A stretch of 7,470 nt of DNA from Chromatiales bacterium (GCA_027057985.1 JALUTJ010000509.1:1-7470), one strand, 5' to 3'. Positions 1 through 6,442 are shown, counted from the stretch's first letter. Program-made: numbers and translations. The notes: generated from the letters alone by a model not told the origin.

Positions 1-468
1 AAAAATCGCTCAGCCGTAAAGGGCGGGGGTAAAAAACCCTGGCGACAAAAGGGGACAGGACGCGCAAGAGCTGGTACAATCCGCTCCCCGATTTGGCGTG
101 GCGGTGGGCAGAGCTTTGCTGCCCAGCCCAAAGACTGGTCGCAAAAGATTAATCGCAAGATGTACCGGGCGGCAATTCGCTCGATCTTGTCTGAACTGGT
201 TCGTACCGAGCGTTTACTGGTTGTCGACAACTTTACTGTTGATGCACCGAAAACCCGCGAACTGGTTGAAAAACTGAATAAACTGGGTGTCAACAACGTG
301 ATGATCGTGGCGCAGGATATCAGCGATAACCTGTACCTGGCGTCCCGCAACCTGCACAATGTTGGTATCTGTGATGTAAATAACGTGGATCCGGTTAGCC
401 TGATTCGCTTCGAGAAAGTAATTATGACCGCTGATGCAGTCAGGAAACTTGAGGAGACCTTAGCATGA
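1..468 (+). CDS. rplD: 50S ribosomal protein L4 (5'-truncated by window edge)
   Basis: L4 is an early-assembling 23S rRNA-binding protein whose long loop lines the narrow part of the peptide exit tunnel; in E. coli it also represses the S10 operon. The frame is open from base 1 and 155 residues are visible. The first aligns with about residue 47 of E. coli L4, giving an inferred full length near 201, the E. coli length. The tunnel loop is present: [15 protein letters not shown] (about visible residues 11-25), including the lysine matching E. coli Lys63, a macrolide-resistance site. The C-terminal half has [35 protein letters not shown] and the ending [16 protein letters not shown]. The first ATG in this frame (160) is internal, not the true start. 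The stop overlaps the rplW start as ATGA. The first 60 codons are richer in uncommon codons (GGG, AGA, CGA, CCC) than the rest. Identification is secure. Confidence 0.98.
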   Translation, partial: KNRSAVKGGGKKPWRQKGTGRARAGTIRSPIWRGGGQSFAAQPKDWSQKINRKMYRAAIRSILSELVRTERLLVVDNFTVDAPKTRELVEKLNKLGVNNVMIVAQDISDNLYLASRNLHNVGICDVNNVDPVSLIRFEKVIMTADAVRKLEETLA

Positions 469-761
469 ATCAGGAACGCTTGATGAATATCCTGTTAGCT
501 CCTCACGTCTCGGAAAAGGCGAATAATGCCGCTGAAGGCGCTAACCAGATCGTATTTCGTGTTGCCACCAATGCAACCAAGAAAGAAATCAAAGATGCAG
601 TAGAAATGCTGTTTGAAGTAAATGTCGAGAATGTTCAGGTTGCCAATGTAAAAGGCAAAACCAAACGCACTCAAAATGGTGTAGGCCGCCGTAACAACTG
701 GAAAAAAGCCTACATCCGTTTGCAAGAGGGCCAGGACATTAACTTCATTGGCGCTGAATAA
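465..761 (+). CDS. rplW: 50S ribosomal protein L23
   Basis: L23 binds 23S rRNA domain III beside the tunnel exit and is the docking site for trigger factor and SRP. The protein has 98 residues (E. coli 100). The start of the fold, [16 protein letters not shown] (residues 5-20), carries Glu17, the counterpart of E. coli Glu18 that contacts trigger factor. The middle has [18 protein letters not shown] (residues 37-54). The tunnel-reaching hairpin includes [20 protein letters not shown] (residues 62-81), followed by [13 protein letters not shown]. The ATG overlaps the rplD stop as ATGA. A GAGGAG-type ribosome binding site at 451-456 lies inside the end of rplD, so translation is probably coupled to rplD. 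The ending IGAE resembles E. coli VGGAE. No anomaly was seen. Confidence 0.98.
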   Translation: MNQERLMNILLAPHVSEKANNAAEGANQIVFRVATNATKKEIKDAVEMLFEVNVENVQVANVKGKTKRTQNGVGRRNNWKKAYIRLQEGQDINFIGAE

Positions 762-790
762 AGCGAACGCAGTTTTAAGGAATTAATGTA

Positions 791-1618
791 ATGGCACTTG
801 TAAAAACAAAACCTACATCACCTGCACGACGTCATGTTGTAAAGGTTGTGAATGAAGACCTGCATAAGGGCGATGCCTACGCGCCTTTACTGGAGAAAAA
901 ATCCAAGTCAGGTGGCCGCAACAACACCGGTCGTATCACAACCCGTCATCGTGGCGGTGGTCACAAGCATCACTACCGTGTTATCGATTTCAAACGTAAC
1001 AAAGACGGTATCGCTGCAAAAGTAGAACGTCTCGAATACGATCCTAACCGTACTGCCAATATTGCATTAGTTTTATATGCGGATGGCGAGCGTCGTTATA
1101 TTATCGCTCCACAGGGTCTGTCCGTGGGCGACGAAATTATGTCTGGTCAGGATGCACCTATTAAAACAGGTAACACCCTGCCATTAAGCAATATCCCGGT
1201 TGGTTCTACCGTTCACTGCATTGAAATGAAGCCAGGTAAAGGTGCACAGCTTATGCGTAGCGCCGGTGCTTCTGCTCAGCTGGTTGCACGTGAAGGTATG
1301 CACGCTACATTACGTTTACGCTCAGGTGAAATGCGTAAAGTTCTGGTTGCCTGTCGTGCAACAATCGGTTCCGTAAGTAACCCGGAACACAGCCTGCGCA
1401 AGCTCGGTAAAGCCGGTGCTACCCGCTGGCGTGGTGTACGTCCCACCGTTCGTGGTGTTGCCATGAACCCGGTTGATCACCCACATGGTGGTGGTGAAGG
1501 TCGTACTTCTGGTGGTCGTCATCCTGTTTCACCATGGGGTACACCAACCAAGGGTTATAAAACACGTAGTAACAAGCGCACTGATAACATGATCGTGCGT
1601 CGTCGTAACAAGAAATAA
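791..1618 (+). CDS. rplB: 50S ribosomal protein L2
   Basis: L2 is needed for subunit association and for peptidyl-transferase centre assembly. It has 275 residues (E. coli 273) and is colinear with the family. The OB-like domain holds [20 protein letters not shown] (residues 39-58) and the stretch FKRNKDGI...[17 protein letters not shown] (about 67-94). The SH3-like domain holds [19 protein letters not shown] (127-145), [14 protein letters not shown] (146-159) and [10 protein letters not shown] (174-183). The hallmark [14 protein letters not shown] is at 225-238, with His230 and His232 in the segment that contains the important E. coli His229. The basic tail [19 protein letters not shown] is intact. 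The small length excess comes mainly from the TSGGRHP segment after the hallmark, a form I recall from other proteobacteria. AAGGA at 777-781 sits 9 bases before the ATG. The 29-bp gap after rplW contains a bare ATG-TAA pair at 786-791. Confidence 0.98.
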   Translation: MALVKTKPTSPARRHVVKVVNEDLHKGDAYAPLLEKKSKSGGRNNTGRITTRHRGGGHKHHYRVIDFKRNKDGIAAKVERLEYDPNRTANIALVLYADGERRYIIAPQGLSVGDEIMSGQDAPIKTGNTLPLSNIPVGSTVHCIEMKPGKGAQLMRSAGASAQLVAREGMHATLRLRSGEMRKVLVACRATIGSVSNPEHSLRKLGKAGATRWRGVRPTVRGVAMNPVDHPHGGGEGRTSGGRHPVSPWGTPTKGYKTRSNKRTDNMIVRRRNKK

Positions 1619-1639
1619 CGATAGAAGAGAGTAGCCGCT

Positions 1640-1912
1640 GTGCCACGTTCAATTAGAAAAGGGCCTTTTGTTGATATTCACCTGATGAAAAAGGTTGAAG
1701 CAGCTCAAGCCGCCAATGTAAAGAAGCCAATTAAAACATGGTCTCGTCGTTCGATGATTCTGCCTGACATGATTGGTCTGACTATTGCCGTATACAACGG
1801 ACGTCAACATGTGCCTGTATTGATCAGTGAAAACATGATCGGTCACAAGTTAGGTGAGTTTTCACCAACTCGGACTTACAAAGGCCACATGGCTGACAAG
1901 AAGTCCAAATAA
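1640..1912 (+). CDS. rpsS: 30S ribosomal protein S19 (GTG start)
   Basis: S19 sits in the 30S head, pairs with S13 and contacts the A-site region and the L5/23S bridge. The protein has 90 residues (E. coli 92) and begins with GTG, giving [20 protein letters not shown], which matches the family from the first residue. No in-frame ATG lies between the GTG and this conserved start, so GTG must be used. [20 protein letters not shown] (34-53) leads into the S19 signature: [16 protein letters not shown] (53-68) and [15 protein letters not shown] (69-83). The C-terminus, ADKKSK, is two residues shorter than in E. coli. An AGAGAG stretch (1626-1631) serves as the ribosome binding site, 8 bases upstream. 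It lies 21 bp after rplB. Its early codons include AGA and GGG, uncommon elsewhere in the window. Confidence 0.97.
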   Translation: MPRSIRKGPFVDIHLMKKVEAAQAANVKKPIKTWSRRSMILPDMIGLTIAVYNGRQHVPVLISENMIGHKLGEFSPTRTYKGHMADKKSK

Positions 1913-1924
1913 GAGGGTTTGATG

Positions 1925-2257
1925 ATGGAAGTCTCAGCTAAATTAAGTCATGCGCGTATCTCGGCACAGAAAGCCCGCCTGGTTGCAGACCAGATCCGTG
2001 GTTTACCTGTTGAACGTGCACTGGAAACTCTGACCTTCAGCAACAAGAAGGCGGCTGGCATTATGAAAAAAGTGCTCGAGTCTGCTATTGCTAATGCAGA
2101 GCATAATGAAGGTGCTGATATCGACGAGTTAAAAGTATCAACTGTATTTGTTGATGAAGGACCGACAGCCAAGCGCTGGCGTCCACGTGCCAAGGGCGCA
2201 GTTAACCACATTTTTAAACGGACAAGTCACATCACTTTACGTGTGGCAGATAAGTAA
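1925..2257 (+). CDS. rplV: 50S ribosomal protein L22
   Basis: L22 contacts all six 23S domains, and its long beta-hairpin forms, with L4, the tunnel constriction. Three tandem candidate starts exist: TTG 1919, ATG 1922 and ATG 1925. I chose 1925 because it gives [20 protein letters not shown] and exactly 110 residues, aligning without gaps to E. coli L22, and because it lies 7 bases from the GAGGG at 1913-1917 against 4 for 1922. Conserved blocks are [14 protein letters not shown] (13-26), [20 protein letters not shown] (48-67), FVDEGP (75-80) and [11 protein letters not shown] (97-107). The hairpin tip region [15 protein letters not shown] (81-95) keeps Lys83 and Arg84 but differs from E. 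coli SMKRIMPRAKGRADR, notably Ala92 and Val93. The gene is 12 bp after rpsS and 11 bp before rpsC. Confidence 0.97.
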   Translation: MEVSAKLSHARISAQKARLVADQIRGLPVERALETLTFSNKKAAGIMKKVLESAIANAEHNEGADIDELKVSTVFVDEGPTAKRWRPRAKGAVNHIFKRTSHITLRVADK

Positions 2258-2268
2258 GAGAGAAACTT

Positions 2269-2943
2269 ATGGGTCAGAAAGTACATCCAACTGGCATGCG
2301 CCTGGGTATCGTTAAAGACTGGACATCCAAGTGGTATGCAAACTCAAAGCAGTATCCAGAGTTTCTGAATACTGATTTGAAAGTGCGCGAATTTCTGAAG
2401 AAGAAATTATCACAGGCTTCAGTGAGCCGTATTCAGATCGAGCGTACTGCAGGTAATGCCACCATTACTATTCATACTGCACGCCCAGGTCTGGTCATTG
2501 GTAAGAAGGGTGAGGATATTGAACGTTTACGTAATACTGTAACCCAGATGATGGGCTTACCAGCCGTACACATCAATATCGAAGAAATTCGTAAGCCTGA
2601 ACTGGATGCAACCCTGGTTGCAGAAAGTATTGCCCAGCAGCTTGAACGCCGCATTATGTTCCGTCGTGCCATGAAGCGCTCGGTACAGAATACCATGCGT
2701 CTTGGTGCTGAGGGTATTCGTATTAATGTAGCTGGTCGTTTAAACGGTGCTGAAATCGCCCGAACAGAATGGTATCGCGAAGGTCGTGTGCCTCTGCATA
2801 CCTTACGAGCCGATATCGATTATGGTGTAGCTGAAGCAAACACCACCTACGGTATTATTGGTGTAAAAGTCTGGATCTTTAAAGGCGAAGTTATCGGTAA
2901 CGAAACAACCGAAACCAAGTCGGCGAAGACAGCTGCAGGTTAA
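2269..2943 (+). CDS. rpsC: 30S ribosomal protein S3
   Basis: S3 lies in the 30S head at the mRNA entry channel and, with S4 and S5, contributes ribosomal helicase activity. It has 224 residues. The N-terminus [18 protein letters not shown] is the family start. A type II KH domain follows, with its GxxG loop as GKKG at residues 78-81 inside [25 protein letters not shown] (131-137) supplies Arg132, Arg133 and Lys136, equivalent to E. coli residues 131, 132 and 135 used in mRNA unwinding. The C-terminal domain signature [20 protein letters not shown] (156-175) and [11 protein letters not shown] (177-187) are intact. After [11 protein letters not shown] the tail is short and weakly charged ([14 protein letters not shown]), without the lysine/arginine-rich end of E. 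coli S3 (233 residues). A GAGAG stretch (2258-2262) precedes the ATG by 6 bases. Confidence 0.98.
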   Translation: MGQKVHPTGMRLGIVKDWTSKWYANSKQYPEFLNTDLKVREFLKKKLSQASVSRIQIERTAGNATITIHTARPGLVIGKKGEDIERLRNTVTQMMGLPAVHINIEEIRKPELDATLVAESIAQQLERRIMFRRAMKRSVQNTMRLGAEGIRINVAGRLNGAEIARTEWYREGRVPLHTLRADIDYGVAEANTTYGIIGVKVWIFKGEVIGNETTETKSAKTAAG

Positions 2944-2957
2944 GAGGAATTTGAGAG

Positions 2958-3371
2958 ATGTTACAGCCTAAACGGACTAAATTCCGCAAGCAAATGAAAG
3001 GCCGTAATCGCGGCTTAGCTGAACGTGGTAGCAAGGTCAGCTTTGGCGAGTATGGTTTAAAAGCTGTTGGTCGTGGTCGTATTACTGCGCGCCAGATTGA
3101 AGCAGCGCGTCGTGCAATGACACGTCATATTAAACGTGGTGGTAAAATCTGGATTCGTATTTTCCCGGACAAGCCAATTACACAGAAACCTTTAGAAGTA
3201 CGTCAGGGTAAAGGTAAAGGTAATGTTGAATACTGGGTTTGCCAGATTCAGCCTGGACGTATGCTTTATGAAATGGAAGGCGTGGCTGAAGATGTTGCAC
3301 GTGAGGCATTCCGTCTTGCTGCTGCCAAGCTTCCAATTCAAACAACATTTGTAACTCGGACGGTATTGTAA
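2958..3371 (+). CDS. rplP: 50S ribosomal protein L16
   Basis: L16 stabilises the A-site side of the 50S subunit near the peptidyl-transferase centre and enters late in assembly. It has 137 residues (E. coli 136). [20 protein letters not shown] (1-20) is the near-invariant N-terminus, followed by [20 protein letters not shown] (28-47) and [20 protein letters not shown] (48-67). [20 protein letters not shown] (69-88) contains Arg82, equivalent to E. coli Arg81, the residue hydroxylated by the oxygenase YcfD/Rox[11 protein letters not shown] (91-100) and [20 protein letters not shown] close the protein. One residue is inserted around AERGSKV relative to E. coli AQGTDV. AGAGGAAT at 2943-2950 provides a good ribosome binding site. 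The TAA overlaps the rpmC ATG by one base. Confidence 0.98.
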   Translation: MLQPKRTKFRKQMKGRNRGLAERGSKVSFGEYGLKAVGRGRITARQIEAARRAMTRHIKRGGKIWIRIFPDKPITQKPLEVRQGKGKGNVEYWVCQIQPGRMLYEMEGVAEDVAREAFRLAAAKLPIQTTFVTRTVL

Positions 3372-3568
3372 TGAAAGCAAGTGACTTACGGGAAAAGAGT
3401 GTTGATGACCTCAACAAAGAGTTGCTGGAATTAACACGTGAAAAATTTAACCTGCGCATGCAGCAGGCTACTGGTCAGTTAACACAGTCGCACCAGCTTA
3501 AAGCCGCGCGCCGTAATATTGCCCGTGTTAAAACCATCCTGAATGAAAAAGCAGGTAGTGCAGAATGA
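3371..3568 (+). CDS. rpmC: 50S ribosomal protein L29
   Basis: L29 is a small antiparallel two-helix protein beside L23 at the tunnel exit, near the signal recognition particle site. It has 65 residues (E. coli 63). [20 protein letters not shown] (1-20) forms the first helix region. [20 protein letters not shown] (23-42) contains the L29 signature, and [18 protein letters not shown] (45-62) forms the final helix. The start codon shares one base with the rplP stop (TAATG). The upstream region offers only a weak GGACGG-like site, so translation probably depends on ribosomes finishing rplP. Its stop overlaps the rpsQ start as ATGA. The two extra residues are at the C-terminus (SAE after KAG). Confidence 0.97.
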   Translation: MKASDLREKSVDDLNKELLELTREKFNLRMQQATGQLTQSHQLKAARRNIARVKTILNEKAGSAE

Positions 3569-3831
3569 GCGAAGAAAGCAAAACAAAACGTACCATTACC
3601 GGTAAGGTAATCAGCAACAAGATGGACAAAACCATCACTGTTCTGATCGAGCGTAAAGTAAAGCACCCGGTATATGGTAAGTACATCAAGCGTTCAACCA
3701 AGTTGCACGCACATGATGCAGCAAATGAATGTAACGAAGGTGATATCGTCACCGTTGTGGCCTGTCGTCCAATTTCTAAAAGCAAGAAATGGATGCTGGA
3801 AAATATTGTAGAACGGGCAACCGTTGTTTAG
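3565..3831 (+). CDS. rpsQ: 30S ribosomal protein S17
   Basis: S17 is a primary 16S rRNA-binding OB-fold protein of the 5' domain, important for early 30S assembly. It has 88 residues (E. coli 84). The OB-fold core reads [20 protein letters not shown] (10-29), then [20 protein letters not shown] (33-52). The family signature [18 protein letters not shown] is at 59-76. The N-terminus [10 protein letters not shown] is slightly longer than in E. coli. The ATG overlaps the rpmC stop as ATGA, and the site upstream (AGG within GCAGGTAG, about 3551-3557) is weak, so coupling to rpmC is likely. This is the last gene of the E. coli S10 operon. Here only 25 bp separate it from rplN, with no room for an obvious terminator or separate promoter. 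Confidence 0.97.
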   Translation: MSEESKTKRTITGKVISNKMDKTITVLIERKVKHPVYGKYIKRSTKLHAHDAANECNEGDIVTVVACRPISKSKKWMLENIVERATVV

Positions 3832-3856
3832 AAACTTGATTGCGGAGTAATCAGAA

Positions 3857-4225
3857 ATGATTCAAATGCAGACACAGCTGGACGTAGCAGATAACAGTGG
3901 CGCACGTCGTGTTCAGTGTATAAAAGTATTAGGTGGTTCAAAACGCCGTTATGCCCGTATTGGTGATCTGATTAAGGTCAGCATCAAGGAAGCAATTCCA
4001 CGGGGCAAGGTAAAGAAAGGTGATGTTTACACTGCCGTAGTTGTACGTTCACGTAAGGGTGTACGTCGTGCTGATGGTTCAGTGATTCGTTTTGATGGTA
4101 ACGCAGCTGTTCTTCTGAACGCTCAAAACCAGCCTATCGGTACTCGTATCTTCGGGCCGGTAACGCGTGAGTTACGTTCAGAAAACTTTATGAAAATTAT
4201 TTCATTAGCGCCAGAAGTGCTGTAA
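3857..4225 (+). CDS. rplN: 50S ribosomal protein L14
   Basis: L14 lies on the 50S interface, forming intersubunit bridges with 16S rRNA and the docking site for the silencing factor RsfS. It has 122 residues (E. coli 123). Conserved segments are [20 protein letters not shown] (8-27), [15 protein letters not shown] (43-57), [20 protein letters not shown] (61-80), [20 protein letters not shown] (81-100) and [20 protein letters not shown] (101-120). One residue is missing relative to E. coli around NAQNQPIG (E. coli has NNNSEQPIG). GGAG at 3844-3847 precedes the ATG by 9 bases. In E. coli this gene opens the spc operon. Here the short gap to rpsQ suggests it is read through from upstream. Confidence 0.98.
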   Translation: MIQMQTQLDVADNSGARRVQCIKVLGGSKRRYARIGDLIKVSIKEAIPRGKVKKGDVYTAVVVRSRKGVRRADGSVIRFDGNAAVLLNAQNQPIGTRIFGPVTRELRSENFMKIISLAPEVL

Positions 4226-4242
4226 AGGCAGAGAGAAGAGCC

Positions 4243-4563
4243 ATGCAGAAAATTAAGAAAGGTGATGACGTAATCGTTATCACAGGTAAAGACAAAGGCA
4301 AACGCGGCACAGTATCAAAAGTGATGCTGGACGTGGATCGTGTTGTGGTTGATGGTATCAATATGGTGAAAAAGCACCAGAAGCCTAACCCGGCTGTTGG
4401 TGCGCCTGGTGGCATTATTGAAAAAGAAATGCCAATGGATATCTCCAATGTTGCCTTATTCAACCCGGCAACAGGTAAAGCTGACCGTGTAGGTATCAAG
4501 AAGCTGGAAGACGGCCGCAAGGTACGTTATTTCAAATCAAATGGTGAAGTACTCGATTCCTGA
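4243..4563 (+). CDS. rplX: 50S ribosomal protein L24
   Basis: L24 is an assembly-initiating 23S rRNA-binding protein near the tunnel exit. It has 106 residues (E. coli 104). A KOW motif lies near the N-terminus: [20 protein letters not shown] (6-25), with the conserved glycines at 15, 19 and 22. It is followed by [18 protein letters not shown] (34-51), [20 protein letters not shown] (56-75) and [11 protein letters not shown] (76-86). [10 protein letters not shown] (93-102) is near the end. The N-terminus MQKIKKGD lacks one residue of E. coli MAAKIRRDD. A strong purine-rich stretch, AGAGAGAAGAG (4229-4240), supplies the ribosome binding site. It is 17 bp after rplN and is followed by the only sizeable gap in the window. 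Confidence 0.97.
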   Translation: MQKIKKGDDVIVITGKDKGKRGTVSKVMLDVDRVVVDGINMVKKHQKPNPAVGAPGGIIEKEMPMDISNVALFNPATGKADRVGIKKLEDGRKVRYFKSNGEVLDS

Positions 4564-4615
4564 TTTAGGAATACGGGTAATTAGAATTACGTAATCAATA
4601 CAGGTTGCAATAAAG
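4564..4615 (+). promoter_or_regulatory. 52-bp gap with inverted repeats ahead of rplE; candidate leader structure
   Basis: This is the largest intergenic gap in the window. It holds an inverted repeat, GTAATT-AG-AATTAC (4577-4590), overlapping a perfect palindrome ATTACGTAAT (4586-4595), and a near-direct repeat AATACGGGT / AATACAGGT (4570-4578 and 4597-4605). GTAATC (4591-4596) can also pair with GGTTAC (4623-4628) inside rplE, next to TTGC (4605-4608) pairing with GCAA (4619-4622); that fold puts the rplE ATG in the loop. The ribosome binding site is weak: AGG at 4602-4604, 11 bases from the ATG. In E. coli, S8 represses the spc genes by binding mRNA at the rplE start. I see no E. coli-like site here by eye, so a regulatory role is inference only. 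Confidence 0.35.
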
Positions 4616-5164
4616 ATGGCAAGGTTACAGGAATACTACAAAGAAACTGTTGTGAAGCAGCTCCAGGAGGAGTTCAACTACAAGAGTTCAATGGAAGTCC
4701 CTCGCATTACCAAGATTACCCTGAATATGGGTGTTGGTGAGGCAGTTGCGGATAAAAAAGTTCTGGAGCACGCAGTTTCAGATATGACGAAGATTGCTGG
4801 TCAAAAGCCAATTATTCGTCTGGCTCGCAAGTCAATCGCTGGCTTTAAAATCCGCGATGGCTGGCCGATCGGCTGTAAGGTGACTTTGCGTCGTGAAAGA
4901 ATGTATGAGTTCATGGATCGCCTGATTAGCATTGCTATACCACGTATCCGTGACTTCCGCGGTCTGAATCCAAAGTCATTCGATGGTCGTGGTAACTACA
5001 GTATGGGTGTTCGTGAACAGATCATTTTCCCTGAAATTGATTACGATAAAATTGACAAGCTGCGTGGTCTGGATATTACCTTTACTACAACAGCTAAAAC
5101 TGACGAAGAAGGTCGTGCTTTACTGGCAGCGTTTAACCTTCCGTTAAAACCTGTAAAAGGCTAA
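4616..5164 (+). CDS. rplE: 50S ribosomal protein L5
   Basis: L5 binds 5S rRNA with L18 in the central protuberance and touches the P-site tRNA and S13. It has 182 residues (E. coli 179). [20 protein letters not shown] (1-20) matches the family start. The signature region is [20 protein letters not shown] (29-48). [20 protein letters not shown] (62-81) leads to [18 protein letters not shown] (82-99). [20 protein letters not shown] (108-127), [20 protein letters not shown] (128-147) and [20 protein letters not shown] (157-176) are strongly conserved. The C-terminus LKPVKG is slightly longer than in E. coli. Its ribosome binding site is weak and sits next to possible secondary structure that includes the ATG. 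In E. coli this start is where S8 represses translation, with downstream genes affected by coupling. Confidence 0.98.
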   Translation: MARLQEYYKETVVKQLQEEFNYKSSMEVPRITKITLNMGVGEAVADKKVLEHAVSDMTKIAGQKPIIRLARKSIAGFKIRDGWPIGCKVTLRRERMYEFMDRLISIAIPRIRDFRGLNPKSFDGRGNYSMGVREQIIFPEIDYDKIDKLRGLDITFTTTAKTDEEGRALLAAFNLPLKPVKG

Positions 5165-5175
5165 GGAGTAATCTC

Positions 5176-5481
5176 GTGGCAAAAAGTTCCATGATTGCAC
5201 GTGAAGCAAAGCGTACTAAGACAGTAGCTAAATACGCCAAGAAACGTGAAGAGTTAAAAGCAAAAATCAAAGATGCCAACGTATCATACGAAGATCGCAT
5301 GGTTGCTATTCAGCAGTTACAGAAACTGCCTCGTGATGCCAGCCCATGCCGTGGTCGTCGTCGTTGTAGCATAACCGGCCGTCCACACGGTGTTTATCGT
5401 AAGTTTGCTTTATGTCGTAACAAGTTACGTGAACACACAATGCGTGGTGATGTGCCTGGTTTACGTAAAGGCAGCTGGTAG
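5176..5481 (+). CDS. rpsN: 30S ribosomal protein S14, long form (GTG start)
   Basis: S14 is a late-binding protein of the 30S head near the decoding region. It has 101 residues, exactly the length of the E. coli long form, and starts with GTG giving [13 protein letters not shown]. The next in-frame ATG would remove the conserved MAKxSM start. AGGAG (5164-5168) is 7 bases upstream. Conserved parts are [14 protein letters not shown] (51-64) and [20 protein letters not shown] (67-86), ending [13 protein letters not shown]. The short zinc-binding form of S14 has two CxxC pairs. Aligned to it, this protein keeps Cys64 and Cys80 but has Thr67 and Lys83 at the other two positions, so a normal four-cysteine zinc site is absent. 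Cys58 is an extra cysteine. E. coli has only the Cys64 equivalent. It lies 11 bp after rplE. Confidence 0.97.
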   Translation: MAKSSMIAREAKRTKTVAKYAKKREELKAKIKDANVSYEDRMVAIQQLQKLPRDASPCRGRRRCSITGRPHGVYRKFALCRNKLREHTMRGDVPGLRKGSW

Positions 5482-5493
5482 AGGTATAAGATT

Positions 5494-5886
5494 ATGATGA
5501 CAGATCCAATCGCTGACATGTTAACGCGTATCCGCAATGCTTTATCTGCGGGTAAGCTGGAAGTAAGCATGCCTGATTCAAAGCAGAAGCGTGCTATTGC
5601 CCAGGTGCTGAAAGATGAAGGTTATATTGCTGACTTCAGCCAGGCCGAAGTGGAAAAGAAGCCGGTGCTGAATATTGCTTTAAAATATTACCAGGGCAAG
5701 CCAGTAATCGAGAATATCAAGCGCGTGAGCCGTCCGGGTTTGCGTATTTATAAAGGTAAAAACGAACTGCCTAAGGTTATGGGCGGTTTGGGTGTGGCAA
5801 TTATTTCAACCTCTAAAGGCCTGATGAGTGACCGTGCGGCACGTAAAGCAGGTTTTGGTGGTGAAATTCTGTGTACCGTACAGTAA
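5494..5886 (+). CDS. rpsH: 30S ribosomal protein S8
   Basis: S8 is a primary 16S rRNA-binding protein (helix 21 region) that organises the central domain; in E. coli it is also the repressor of the spc operon. It has 130 residues, as in E. coli. [20 protein letters not shown] (1-20) is the N-terminal domain start, followed by [20 protein letters not shown] (24-43). [20 protein letters not shown] (69-88) leads to the S8 signature, [20 protein letters not shown] (98-117) and AGFGGEILC (119-127), which includes the STSKG RNA-binding loop. Two tandem ATGs (5494, 5497) are possible; 5494 is preferred because GAGGT (5481-5485) is then 8 bases away. The ribosome binding site begins on the last base of the rpsN stop codon. 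Confidence 0.97.
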   Translation: MMTDPIADMLTRIRNALSAGKLEVSMPDSKQKRAIAQVLKDEGYIADFSQAEVEKKPVLNIALKYYQGKPVIENIKRVSRPGLRIYKGKNELPKVMGGLGVAIISTSKGLMSDRAARKAGFGGEILCTVQ

Positions 5887-5901
5887 CGAGTTGAGATAAT
5901 C

Positions 5902-6429
5902 ATGGCTAGATTAACCCCAATTGAAATACCTGCAGGCGTTGAAGTTTCTATCAATGATCGTGACGTCAATGTTAAAGGTTCAAAAGGCAGCATGGCGCAT
6001 ACACTCCATGATGCTGTTGAAATCAAGAACGAAGATAACGTACTGAAGTTTTCTGCTCGCGAAGGCGCTGCTGGTGGGCCTGCTCAGGCTGGTACGGCGC
6101 GTTCACTGATAAACAGCATGATCATCGGTGTTAGCCAGGGCTTTGAAAAGAAATTAGAGCTGGTTGGTGTTGGTTACCGTGCACAACTGCAGGGTAAGGC
6201 GCTCAACCTGACTTTAGGTTTCTCTCACCCGGTGAGCTACGAGTTACCAGAAGGTATTACTGCAGAAGTTCCAAGCCAGACTGAGATCGTAATTAAAGGT
6301 ATTGATAAGCAGCGCGTTGGTCAGGTTGCTGCTGATATTCGTGCTTATCGTCCACCTGAGCCATACAAGGGCAAGGGTGTTAAATATGCTGACGAACATA
6401 TTGTTCGTAAACAAGCCAAAAAGAAGTAA
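5902..6429 (+). CDS. rplF: 50S ribosomal protein L6
   Basis: L6 lies by the sarcin-ricin loop and the elongation-factor site. It has 175 residues (E. coli 177) with two similar domains. The first includes [20 protein letters not shown] (12-31) and [20 protein letters not shown] (62-81). The second includes [16 protein letters not shown] (83-98), [10 protein letters not shown] (102-111), [20 protein letters not shown] (131-150) and the signature [15 protein letters not shown] (151-165). The N-terminus [13 protein letters not shown] is two residues shorter than the usual MSRVAKxPVxIPAGV and lacks the conserved lysine near residue 6; this accounts for the length difference. The frame is read clearly and no better upstream start was seen. 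Only a modest site (GAG in TTGAGA, 5891-5896) precedes it. It is 15 bp after rpsH. Confidence 0.97.
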   Translation: MARLTPIEIPAGVEVSINDRDVNVKGSKGSMAHTLHDAVEIKNEDNVLKFSAREGAAGGPAQAGTARSLINSMIIGVSQGFEKKLELVGVGYRAQLQGKALNLTLGFSHPVSYELPEGITAEVPSQTEIVIKGIDKQRVGQVAADIRAYRPPEPYKGKGVKYADEHIVRKQAKKK

Positions 6430-6442
6430 GGTAGGTTAAAAG

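Noticed and set aside
160..162. ATG at 160 as the start of a short separate gene
   Set aside because: The same frame is open to base 1 and encodes recognisable L4 sequence upstream, so this is an internal methionine.
1919..1924. TTG at 1919 or ATG at 1922 as the rplV start
   Set aside because: Both add residues not present in the family; 1925 gives the exact 110-residue gapless alignment to E. coli L22 and better spacing to GAGGG.
2884..2957. Frameshift truncating rpsC
   Set aside because: The stop is followed by a normal 14-bp gap with a good ribosome binding site for rplP, and all conserved S3 domains end upstream, so a naturally short tail is simpler.
3832..3856. Separate spc promoter between rpsQ and rplN
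   Set aside because: The gap is 25 bp and mostly taken by the rplN ribosome binding site; I could not match -35 and -10 boxes with proper spacing.
4197..4520. 107-codon minus-strand open frame opposite rplX
   Set aside because: Antisense shadow of the L24 gene; low-complexity serine/threonine/isoleucine-rich product with no recognisable domain.
4577..4590. Rho-independent terminator formed by the inverted repeat after rplX
   Set aside because: The stem is short and AT-rich, with no T-run after it, and the operon continues directly into rplE.
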